From DATGEP01 sp035310125 (GTDB lineage Bacteria; Chloroflexota; Ktedonobacteria; Ktedonobacterales; JADMIN01), in the NCBI GenBank assembly GCA_035310125.1, contig DATGEP010000398.1, forward strand, positions 1-28,355: 28,355 bases of DNA. The letters are read 5' to 3'. How positions within the stretch are numbered: position 1 is the first letter of the stretch; the number at the start of each line of letters is the position of its first letter. Shown here one piece after another: positions 21,727 to 28,355 of the stretch. The notes beneath the pieces were generated by a model that made no database searches, had not been told where the DNA came from, and was given only the letters and a program-made list of their open reading frames with translations. The position numbers and the translations under genes were made by a program.

Positions 21727-22089
21727 ATGGTGCGCATCGCCACGATGCCCAAAGACGCCGCCCAAATCCTGCGCACCCCCAAACAGCCGGGGGTTCGACG
21801 CCAGCGGATGAATCTGTTCGACGGCTACGCCCAGGCCTTGCTGGATAATCCCAGCGAAGCGGTCGCCTACGAAGAGCTGGACGAGGAACCACACAAGTTC
21901 GTCTTGAGTCTGCGCGGCGCCTTTAAGCGAGCCGGTGCGCCGGCCGTGGTGCGCAAGATGCGCGGTCGTGACGAAGTCCGAGCCTGGCTGGACGAAGCAG
22001 CGGCTCGACCGAAGGCAGTCGCAAAGAATGGCCGTCGTGCCGCAGAGAAACCGACTCGGGGTGGCCGGATGCGCAGGAACGGGCGGTAG
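21727..22089 (+). CDS. Hypothetical basic protein
   Basis: A 120-aa protein. The middle FDGYAQALLDNPSEAVAYEELDEEPHKFVLSLRGAFKRAGAPAVVRKMRGRDEVRAWLDE looks folded, mostly helical; the stretch around LRGAFKRAG resembles the DNA-facing helix of small nucleoid or viral DNA-binding proteins. The last ~25 residues are strongly basic (KNGRRAAEK ... GGRMRRNGR). The promoter and Shine-Dalgarno are good. No family recognised; a nucleic-acid-binding role is suggested by charge only. Confidence 0.6.
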   Translation: MVRIATMPKDAAQILRTPKQPGVRRQRMNLFDGYAQALLDNPSEAVAYEELDEEPHKFVLSLRGAFKRAGAPAVVRKMRGRDEVRAWLDEAAARPKAVAKNGRRAAEKPTRGGRMRRNGR

Positions 22090-22410
22090 GCGAGCGTGCG
22101 CGTGAGCTTGCCGCGCCGTCGCCGCGGTGGCAAACTTGTCAAGGGTAGGCTGCGCCGGCCGGCGCAGCGGTGAAAGAAGCCCGGGCCGCCGCGCGGTGGC
22201 TCGGGCGTTGTGCTGTCTAGCGAGTCCATCCCGAGGTTCCGACCGCAATCAGGCTCCAGGGACCCTTCGTCCCTCCGGCGCAAGGGTGTCCGGCTGCGCC
22301 TCCCATAAACTGCGCTCATCGCTGCGCCCTTGACGCCGTTCACCCCCGCTTGCACTTCGTTTCAGGTAACGAAGGCATAGGCCTTCGCATCCCAACCGAG
22401 GGCCGAGAAA
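22090..22410. other. Gene-free stretch with several inverted repeats
   Basis: No credible gene. It contains a 20-bp perfect palindrome GCTGCGCCGGCCGGCGCAGC (22149-22168), probably stopping the upstream transcript. It also has a long-range pair GGCGCAAGGG with CCCTTGACGCC (about 22278-22337), and two tandem hairpins just before the next gene: CTTCGTT/AACGAAG and GAAGGC/GCCTTC (about 22347-22387). The last two may control translation of the 22425 gene. Confidence 0.55.
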
Positions 22411-22424
22411 GGAGGTGATGCTTG

Positions 22425-22745
22425 ATGGCAAACCTCACCTACAGCGTGACCATCTTCGCGGAGTCCGACCGCTTGAACGCGACCGTGACCGGCGATGACC
22501 CGGCGGCCGTAAGCCAGGCGGTCCGTGACTGGGCCATCGCCACGTACAGCCCGACGCGACCAATGGGCCTGCGGCCAACGCCGGCCGTCACACCGGGCGA
22601 GCCGGTTTCCACCGAGGACGCGCCCATCTGTGCGGTGCATGACCAAGCGATGGTGCTGCAGCCGGGCAAACGCGGCCCGTTCTGGAGCTGCCACGAACGC
22701 AACGTCGATGGAAGCTTCTGTTCCTATCGACCACCGCGCGAGTAA
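22425..22745 (+). CDS. Small protein with C-terminal zinc ribbon
   Basis: A 106-aa protein; GGAGGTGA (22411-22418) sets ATG 22425. The first ~45 residues form a beta-beta-alpha unit (LTYSVTIFAESDRLNATVTGDD ... AVSQAVRDWAIATY). After a Pro-rich linker, C69, H72, C89 and C99 (ICAVHDQAMVLQPGKRGPFWSCHERNVDGSFCSYR) make a ribbon like the topoisomerase I C-terminal zinc finger, which binds single-stranded DNA. It lies upstream of ssb, so a role in handling single-stranded DNA is plausible. Confidence 0.65.
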   Translation: MANLTYSVTIFAESDRLNATVTGDDPAAVSQAVRDWAIATYSPTRPMGLRPTPAVTPGEPVSTEDAPICAVHDQAMVLQPGKRGPFWSCHERNVDGSFCSYRPPRE

Positions 22746-22760
22746 GCAGTAGTAACGACG

Positions 22761-22788
22761 ACAAGGCGCTTCGCACGAGGCGCCTTGT
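22761..22788 (+). terminator. Hairpin terminator
   Basis: A 9-bp perfect stem ACAAGGCGC / GCGCCTTGT with a 10-nt loop, 15 bases after the stop of the zinc-ribbon gene. The T-run is poor, so it may need Rho or act on both strands. Confidence 0.6.
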
Positions 22789-22828
22789 CTGCCAACGGCA
22801 TTGTACCGAACGCACATGACAGAGCCGC

Positions 22829-22834
22829 TATAAT
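22829..22834 (+). promoter_or_regulatory. -10 box of ssb
   Basis: A perfect TATAAT at 22829-22834, with TTGTAC at 22801-22806 too far upstream (22 bp) to be a normal -35. GGAGGTGA follows before ATG 22890. Confidence 0.45.
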
Positions 22835-22889
22835 GAACGCAAGAGCGCAAAGATGATGCACACAGTGCATGGAATGGAGGTGATAGTAC

Positions 22890-23285
22890 ATGCGAGGAAT
22901 CAACAAAGTTATTCTCATCGGCAACGCGACACGTGATGCGGAACTACGCCACACCAAGAGCGACAAGCCGGTCGCAGGGTTGCGGATTGCGACGAATCGC
23001 CGGGTAGGAACCGAGGAAGAGACCCAGTACCACACGGTCGTCTGCTGGGATGGGCTGGCCGAGACGGTGAGCCGCTACGTGAGGAAAGGCGATCCGGTCT
23101 ACGTGGAAGGGCGCTTGCAGTACCGCACCTTCCAGGACGAGGAGGGCAAGGAGCGCGGCGTGGCCGAAATCGTGGCCAGCGATGTGCAGTTCCTGGGCCG
23201 CAAGGCAGCACCGGAGGCGGTGACTACCCCGCCAGCGCGTGCTGGTGATGAGATCGAGCTGTCGGTTGACGACATCCCCTTCTAA
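22890..23285 (+). CDS. ssb: Single-stranded DNA-binding protein
   Basis: A 131-aa canonical SSB. The opening RGINKVILIGNATRDAELRHTKSDKPVAGLRIATNRR and the core TVVCWDGLAETVSRYVRKGDPVYVEGRLQYR are the OB fold. The linker is short, and the tail ends in DDIPF, the conserved tip that recruits replication and repair partners. So unlike the SSB-like protein at 11660 it can dock to host proteins. Mobile elements often carry their own ssb to protect the single strand arriving in the recipient. Confidence 0.95.
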   Translation: MRGINKVILIGNATRDAELRHTKSDKPVAGLRIATNRRVGTEEETQYHTVVCWDGLAETVSRYVRKGDPVYVEGRLQYRTFQDEEGKERGVAEIVASDVQFLGRKAAPEAVTTPPARAGDEIELSVDDIPF

Positions 23286-23300
23286 CCAGCGCGGCGCCGG

Positions 23301-23336
23301 CACCGCCCGAGCGGCCGCAGGGTTCCTCGGGCGGTG
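23301..23336 (+). terminator. Stem-loop after ssb
   Basis: An 11-bp perfect stem CACCGCCCGAG / CTCGGGCGGTG with a 14-nt loop, 15 bases after the ssb stop. No T-run follows. Confidence 0.55.
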
Positions 23337-23414
23337 TGCTGTCAAGGGCAGAACGGGCTGCCAGGACACGCCAAAGGGTGGGCTGCTGGAAGCCGCGTGC
23401 GATAATCGCCTGAT

Positions 23415-23996
23415 ATGGCCACCCCGGAGGACCCGCGTGGTTTGCCACCGTCTGAGTCTGACCCGCTGGTGCCCGTCGCGCTGCCGCCGGACCTGGCGGC
23501 GTTTCTGCGGTGGCAACCGGGGTATGCCTGTGTGACCCAGGCCACGACTGAGGGCACCGCCTACGTGCTCAAGACGCCGGCGGCCGACCTTGCCACGCTG
23601 CGCGGCACGATCCCGGTGGGGCTGCGCCACGAGCTCTACGATCATGCGGCCGCGCCGGTGATTCGCACGGTGCTGTCCCTCTACGACCGGCCCGAGGCGC
23701 CGCTCCGGGTTGAGACCTTCATCAACGTCGCCGAGCCGGACCAGCGGGCCGACTTTGCCGCGCTGGCCGAGCAGGAGGAGCTGCTGCTGCTCTTCTACGA
23801 CGAAGCGCTGCGCCACCGCCTCAGCAAGCGGGTGCCCTACCCGGACCGCGGCGACATTCCCCGCATCTTGACCCGCGCCGACGAACTCCGGGCGGCGATT
23901 GCGCCGTGGCGGTTCGACTTCGAGCGGGCGAAAGCCGCGGTGATGAAGTCGACGAACTCTAACCACACCGACATTCGCAAGGTTAGCGTAATATAG
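23415..23996 (+). CDS. Hypothetical protein next to the RM enzyme
   Basis: A 193-aa protein from ATG 23415. There is no Shine-Dalgarno, but TGC-GATAAT (23398-23406) ends 8 bases upstream, so the mRNA may be leaderless. The sequence is mixed alpha/beta: YACVTQATTEGTAYVLKTPAADLATLRGTIPVGLRHELYDHAAAPVIRTVLSLYDRPEAPLRVETFINV, then an acidic helix LAEQEELLLLFYDEALRHRLSKRV. No catalytic or DNA-binding motif seen, and no family recognised. It ends 52 bp before the restriction-modification gene in the same direction; a functional link is possible but unproven. Confidence 0.65.
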   Translation: MATPEDPRGLPPSESDPLVPVALPPDLAAFLRWQPGYACVTQATTEGTAYVLKTPAADLATLRGTIPVGLRHELYDHAAAPVIRTVLSLYDRPEAPLRVETFINVAEPDQRADFAALAEQEELLLLFYDEALRHRLSKRVPYPDRGDIPRILTRADELRAAIAPWRFDFERAKAAVMKSTNSNHTDIRKVSVI

Positions 23997-24048
23997 CTCC
24001 GCATGGAGCAGGGTATCGACGCCTGCCCCGGAGTCTGCCGCGGGGTGC

Positions 24049-27000
24049 ATGTGCGCGATGACGGCTGTCCAGCTCCCGCTCAGGGCTCGCCCGCATCGGA
24101 ACCAGCAACTCTTCAGCGACTACTACCTTGACGTGCTTCTACCTGAGCGCAGTGAGTGGCGTCAGGCTGAGGCCTACGCTGCTCGTCTTCTACCCGCCGT
24201 GGCGGGGATATATTCGGCCTTCGTCCCCAGTACCATCGAGGCGCAGACCGAGCGTGACCTGGTCTGGCCCATTCTCGAACTCTTGGGCCACACCTTCGAA
24301 ATACGGCCGGCGCTGCGGGTGCCGCATACGACCAACCGGCCGGACTACGTGTTCTACCGAGATGCTGCGGCGGTGGCGGCCAACAAAGGGCTGGTCCTCG
24401 ACGAGACGAACCTCCAAAACGCGCTGGCCGTCGGCGACGCCAAGTACTGGGACCGACCACTGGACCGCGCCATCAAGGTCGGCAGTGACCCGCTCGACAA
24501 CAAGAACCCGAGTTACCAAATCAGCTTCTACATCCAGCAGTCAGGGTTGCCGTGGGGCATCCTGACCAACGGCCGACTCTGGCGGCTGTACCACAGCAGC
24601 TCCGCCCATAAGCTCGACCGCTTCTATGAGGTCGATTTGGTCGCGCTCCTGGAACGCGGCGATGCCAAGGCCTTTCAGTACTTCACCGGGTTCTTCGGCC
24701 GTACGGCCTTCAGTGATGGGCCGCTGTCCTTGGAGTCCCTGCGCGCGGCGAGCACGAGTTTTGCTCAGGGCGTCAGTGACGGCCTGAAGGCGCAGGTCTA
24801 CGACGCCCTGCGCCACGTGGCCCAAGGCTTCCTCGACTTGCCGGCCAACGGGTTGGATACCGAGCCAGCCACCCTCACCGCCATTTACGACAACGCCTTG
24901 ATTCTGCTCTACCGGCTGCTCTTCATCCTCTACGCCGAAGCCAGAGGCCTGCTGCCGCTGCCAACGAATACGCTCTATCAGCAGCGCTACAGCCTCGACG
25001 CGCTCAAGCAGGAGCTGGCCCAGACGCTCTCCCAACCGATGCTGCGCACCAGCGTGCGGTACTGGCCGACGCTTCTAGACCTGTTTCGCCTCATCAACGA
25101 GGGCGAGCCGCAGCTCGGCGTCTCGACCTTCAACGGCGGCCTGTTCGAGCCCGACCGGCATCCCTTCCTGACGCGCTACGCCGTCGGCGACCAGCATCTG
25201 CGCCAGGCCATCGACAAGCTGGCGCGGGTCAAGGAGCGCTTCATCGACTACCGCGACCTGGCCGAACAGCACCTGGGCACGATTTACGAGGGACTCTTGG
25301 AGTACCGGCTGCAGCCGCTTGAGACGCCGGCGGCCGGCTGGACGGTCGAGCTGGTCGCCAGTAACGGCGAGCGCAAAGCCTCGGGCAGCTACTACACGCC
25401 GACCTTCATCACGCGCTACATGGTTGAGGAGACCGTTGGTCCGGCCGTGACTACCGCCCTCGACCGCAGCGCAGCCGACGGGCCAGCTGCCCAGGTTGGT
25501 GCGGTACTCGGCCTCAAGGTGCTCGACTGCTCGATGGGCAGCGGCCACTTCTTGGTCGAGGCGACGGAATATATTGCACGGCGCTTCGTTGAGGCTGGTT
25601 TGCTGCCACTAGCCCTCTGGGAGTCGGCCCGCGCGACGGTGGCTGGTAGCACTTTCAGTGAGCTCGAGTACTGGAAACGACGGGTGGCCCAGACCTGCAT
25701 CTATGGGGTGGACATCAACCCATTAGCCGTTGACCTGGCCAAGCTGTCGCTCTGGCTCAGCACCGCAGCGGCTGGTCGGCCGCTCTCGTTTCTCGACCAC
25801 CACCTGCGCCCAGGCAATTCGCTGGTTGGCGCGCGGCTGTCTGACCTTGGCCTGGCACCGGACCGGGCCAGCGACCAGCGGCGAGCACGCGCGGCCAAGA
25901 AGACCGAAGCACAGCAGGCGGCGGGGCAACTCTCCATGCTGACTGATGATGCCTTCCGGCACAGTGTGGGTGTGGCCGTCAACTCGATGGTCGAGATTGA
26001 AGGCAGCCCTGCGGCCACGATTGACGACGTGCATGCCCAAGAAGCGGCCTACGAGCGCCTCCGCACTGCCCTCATTGCTGGTTACGGTCAGGTCGCCGAC
26101 CTGAGCACGGCGACGCGCTTCGGCGTCTCAGTCGAGCCAGCGCTCTGGCAGCCGCTGGCTGACTACGCGATGGGCCGGAGTCTGACGGCGCCGCGGCGCT
26201 TCGCTGACTGGCTGGCAGAGACCGACCGCGTGGCGCAGCAATGGCGCTTCTTCCACTGGGAGCTGGAGTTTCCGGAGGTCTTCTTCGACCGTGACGGGCG
26301 GGTGCTGGGTGACCAGGCGGGCTTTGATGTGGTCATCGGCAATCCGCCCTACGTGCGGCAGGAAGGGTTAGCACCACTCAAGCCCTACTTCGAGCACGCC
26401 TACTCGGAGACGTATAACGGCGTGGCCGACCTCTACGTCTACTTTTTCAACCAGGGGTTGCGGCTGACCCACCCTGGGGGCCGCATGTCCTACATCGTGA
26501 CCAACAAGTGGCTGCGCGCCGGCTATGGAGCACCGTTGCGCGGGTACTTCGCCAGGCAAGGCGCGGTCGAGCAGCTCATCGACTTCGGCCACGCCCCCAT
26601 CTTCCCGGATGCCGATGTCTTCCCCTGCATCATCGTGCTGGAGAAACCAGCTGTCGTGTCTCCCAACGGGCCGCCACCGGAGCGTCAGGTCCAGGTGACC
26701 AGCTTCCCGCGTGAGCTCTTGCACCAGGTGACGCTGGAGCGCTATGTGGCAGAGCATGGTCACACGGTGCCGCATCGCCGCTTCACGGCCGCGCCCTGGA
26801 ATCTCGAATCGAACGCCGTCGACGAGTTACTGCTGAAAATTCGCAGTACAGGTATACCTCTAAACACGTTTATTGGTGCGAGACCACTTGCTGGCATCAA
26901 GACGGGATTCAACGATGCGTTCCTTATCGACACCCAAGCGAGGAATGCGTTGGTACAGGCCTACCCAGGGCTGACCGACCACATTAGGCCATATCTTAGC

Positions 27001-27906
27001 GGCAGAGACGTTAAACGTTGGAGCCCCTCGTGGGCTGGACTATGGATTCTTCTACTGAGGTCAAGTGGCGACTATGCTTGGCCGTGGCATCAACTCCAGG
27101 AGCAAGATGCTGAGGATGCACTCGCTAAAACGTTTCCTTTGCTCTACGAACACCTCATGAAGTGGGAGATAAGGCTAAAGAATCGAAGCGACAAAGGCAG
27201 ATTCTGGTGGGAGCTTCGGTCTTGTGCATATTATGATGCATTCGATAAGACAAATATATTTTACCAGGACTTGGCATTCCACAGCCGATTCTGCCGGGCG
27301 GAGTCGGGAACCATAGCCGAGATGACGTGCTTCTGTCTCCCGGCCCGTGACCTCTGGCTCCTTGCTGTGCTTAACTCGCCAACTATGTGGGCGTATATGT
27401 GGCGAAACGTCATCCATGGCAAGGATGAGGTACTTCGCCTAAAGACGATTTACATCGAAGCGCTTCCGATTGCTCCGTTAAGCGAGTCGGTACGAGCCGA
27501 AGTAGTGCCAGCTGTCGAACGGCTTATCGCCATCACGCGGACGGACCAGGAGGCACGGCGCATCACGCTCGACTGGCTGCGCACGGAGTTCTCCGTCGAG
27601 ACGCCTGGCCAGAAACTGGGAGCCTTCGCCTCACTCACCGCCGACATGTTCGTGGACGAGGTGCGCAAGCGCCGGCCACGAGCGGTAGGCCGACTCGGAC
27701 CGGGGGCGCTCAGCGAGCTGCGAGCAGGCTATCTCGAACAGGCAACGCCCGTGCAGCAACGACGGTTCGAGGCGCTCATGCTCGAACGCCGCCTGTCAGA
27801 GCTCGTGAACCAAGCCTATGGCCTTACGCCTGAAGAGGTGCAGCTGCTCTGGGCCACCGCACCACCACGGATGCCGCTCACGAAGCTAGAGGCGAGCGAA
27901 CTTTAG
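24049..27906 (+). CDS. Type IIG-like restriction-modification enzyme (Eco57I-type)
   Basis: A 1285-aa protein. Residues ~60-180 form a PD-(D/E)xK nuclease: D99 in RPDYVFY, D130-x-K132 in VGDAKYW, then the QxxxY-like YQISFYIQQSGLPWGILTNGRLWRLY. Residues ~440-880 are an N6-adenine methylase: YYTPTFITRYMVE, motif I LDCSMGSGHFLVEA (~491-503), GVDINPLAVDLAKLSLW, and motif IV NPPY at 765-768. The end (IRPYLSGRDVKRW and beyond) is TaqI-type target recognition. Methylating and cutting activities in one chain make this a type IIG enzyme (or a BREX PglX relative, less likely because of the nuclease and lack of partners). ATG 24058 is an alternative start. Codons ~925-1145 are lower in GC than the rest. 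Confidence 0.9.
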   Translation: MCAMTAVQLPLRARPHRNQQLFSDYYLDVLLPERSEWRQAEAYAARLLPAVAGIYSAFVPSTIEAQTERDLVWPILELLGHTFEIRPALRVPHTTNRPDYVFYRDAAAVAANKGLVLDETNLQNALAVGDAKYWDRPLDRAIKVGSDPLDNKNPSYQISFYIQQSGLPWGILTNGRLWRLYHSSSAHKLDRFYEVDLVALLERGDAKAFQYFTGFFGRTAFSDGPLSLESLRAASTSFAQGVSDGLKAQVYDALRHVAQGFLDLPANGLDTEPATLTAIYDNALILLYRLLFILYAEARGLLPLPTNTLYQQRYSLDALKQELAQTLSQPMLRTSVRYWPTLLDLFRLINEGEPQLGVSTFNGGLFEPDRHPFLTRYAVGDQHLRQAIDKLARVKERFIDYRDLAEQHLGTIYEGLLEYRLQPLETPAAGWTVELVASNGERKASGSYYTPTFITRYMVEETVGPAVTTALDRSAADGPAAQVGAVLGLKVLDCSMGSGHFLVEATEYIARRFVEAGLLPLALWESARATVAGSTFSELEYWKRRVAQTCIYGVDINPLAVDLAKLSLWLSTAAAGRPLSFLDHHLRPGNSLVGARLSDLGLAPDRASDQRRARAAKKTEAQQAAGQLSMLTDDAFRHSVGVAVNSMVEIEGSPAATIDDVHAQEAAYERLRTALIAGYGQVADLSTATRFGVSVEPALWQPLADYAMGRSLTAPRRFADWLAETDRVAQQWRFFHWELEFPEVFFDRDGRVLGDQAGFDVVIGNPPYVRQEGLAPLKPYFEHAYSETYNGVADLYVYFFNQGLRLTHPGGRMSYIVTNKWLRAGYGAPLRGYFARQGAVEQLIDFGHAPIFPDADVFPCIIVLEKPAVVSPNGPPPERQVQVTSFPRELLHQVTLERYVAEHGHTVPHRRFTAAPWNLESNAVDELLLKIRSTGIPLNTFIGARPLAGIKTGFNDAFLIDTQARNALVQAYPGLTDHIRPYLSGRDVKRWSPSWAGLWILLLRSSGDYAWPWHQLQEQDAEDALAKTFPLLYEHLMKWEIRLKNRSDKGRFWWELRSCAYYDAFDKTNIFYQDLAFHSRFCRAESGTIAEMTCFCLPARDLWLLAVLNSPTMWAYMWRNVIHGKDEVLRLKTIYIEALPIAPLSESVRAEVVPAVERLIAITRTDQEARRITLDWLRTEFSVETPGQKLGAFASLTADMFVDEVRKRRPRAVGRLGPGALSELRAGYLEQATPVQQRRFEALMLERRLSELVNQAYGLTPEEVQLLWATAPPRMPLTKLEASEL

Positions 27907-28103
27907 GGGCGCTCAAGCTCCACGATTTGGTGCTCGATGTCGAACCGCACCTGACGCCAGCCGTCCGTATAGATGGGTGGCACGCGAGCGGGGGTCCCGC
28001 CGACGAACACCGCGGGAAGCTCACGCTGTGCGCCTGGGTTTGCGCTCGGCGGAATCCGAGAAACCTCCCGGCCTGTTGGGACGTGGATGAATTTCCGCTG
28101 CAT
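27903..28103 (-). CDS. Small hypothetical protein
   Basis: A 66-aa protein; GGGAGG stands 6-7 bases before ATG 28103. The in-frame extension upstream to 28301 reads through an insertion-sequence-like end and is rejected. The sequence (MQRKFIHVPTGREVSRIPPS ... VFVGGTPARVPPIYTDGWRQVRFDIEHQIVELE) looks like a small beta-rich protein. No family. Its 3' end overlaps the restriction-modification gene tail to tail. Confidence 0.55.
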   Translation of the reverse strand: MQRKFIHVPTGREVSRIPPSANPGAQRELPAVFVGGTPARVPPIYTDGWRQVRFDIEHQIVELERP

Positions 28104-28197
28104 CAGAACCTCCCATAAGCTGTGGCCGTTCTTCTCAGAATAGCACATATATTCGAGATTATCGCGGCGGAGGGTCTGATGCCCGGACGGTTCCCCG

Positions 28198-28240
28198 TGC
28201 GTCGCCGAACCGGCGAGGCTGTTGAAAAAGGGGGGACAGT
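28198..28240. mobile_element. Probable insertion-sequence end
   Basis: GAGGCTGTTGAAAAAGGG has the look of the terminal repeat of IS elements (many start with a GGCTGTTGAAAAA-type end). The preceding bases, read on the minus strand, repeat bases 3626-3655 almost exactly. No transposase is in view; it would have to lie beyond 28355. The rest of 28104-28355 shows no gene. Confidence 0.4.
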
Positions 28241-28355
28241 AGAGCCCGTAAGGAAGGTACGTTAGCGATGGTACATGCCGGTGGATGTTGCCTGATGCCA
28301 CGCAATCCTATCGGCTGAACTGGTCCCATCTCGGTTCTCGCTGGTCTGCACATCC

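Noticed and set aside
24049..27906. BREX PglX or DISARM methylase
   Set aside because: None of the partner genes (pglZ, brxC, drmA, drmB) is here and the protein has its own N-terminal nuclease, so a single-chain type IIG enzyme fits better.
1..28355. tRNA or rRNA genes
   Set aside because: No cloverleaf with a TTC-containing T arm and no rRNA-like conserved stretch was recognised by eye, though a tRNAscan run would be more sensitive.

Overview
The window is GC-rich (by eye about 60-65 %) with strong GGAGG Shine-Dalgarno sites, many GTG or ATG starts and short overlapping gene junctions. Gene content resembles Chloroflexota, possibly Thermomicrobia-like bacteria. That placement is inference from protein style; there is no rRNA or marker gene here. 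Most of the window looks like a plasmid or integrated plasmid-like element beside a few damaged chromosome-type genes.

Left end (1-3.65 kb): a 42-bp perfect inverted repeat at the very edge, two class I methyltransferases, a half-length VOC protein, a truncated DinB gene and a FlaR-like P-loop kinase. The second methyltransferase and DinB are both cut off where they meet tail to tail. FlaR has lost its stop and reads in frame into the next gene. These look like scars of rearrangement at the border of a mobile region.

Module A (3.8-7.0 kb): an HU-family protein, a degenerate HNH-like protein, several small zinc-ribbon or unknown proteins and a VapBC-type toxin-antitoxin pair.

Module B, replication and partition (7.05-10.6 kb): ParA, a ribbon-helix-helix ParB-type partner, and a 522-aa initiator joining a phage-O/RepA-like winged-helix region to a DnaA domain-I-like C terminus. 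The middle of the initiator gene carries three palindromic iterons, an AT-rich stretch and a 24-bp perfect palindrome, a layout like the lambda origin inside gene O. Candidate centromere repeats lie upstream of parA and in two different reading frames inside parB. Downstream are a four-copy palindromic repeat array and a 73-bp nested hairpin.

Module C, DNA processing and transfer (10.76-18.63 kb, almost all minus strand): an HTH protein, an OB-fold SSB-like protein, a conjugative coupling-type ATPase, a replication-relaxation protein, two membrane proteins and three unknown proteins. It diverges from a large XRE-HTH plus TPR regulator (18.8-20.6 kb), which is the obvious candidate controller. 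No relaxase of a standard family and no integrase was recognised.

Module D (20.6-28.1 kb): small hypothetical proteins, a possible structured RNA around 21.48-21.66 kb, a canonical SSB, an unrecognised 193-aa protein, and a 1285-aa single-chain type IIG restriction-modification enzyme whose target-recognition segment has visibly different base composition. The window ends in what looks like an insertion-sequence end.

Two genes 15 kb apart (5982 and 21147) share an identical start architecture, TATAC-N6-GTATATG. The -10 box and start codon are the two arms of one inverted repeat, which implies leaderless transcripts under a common repressor.
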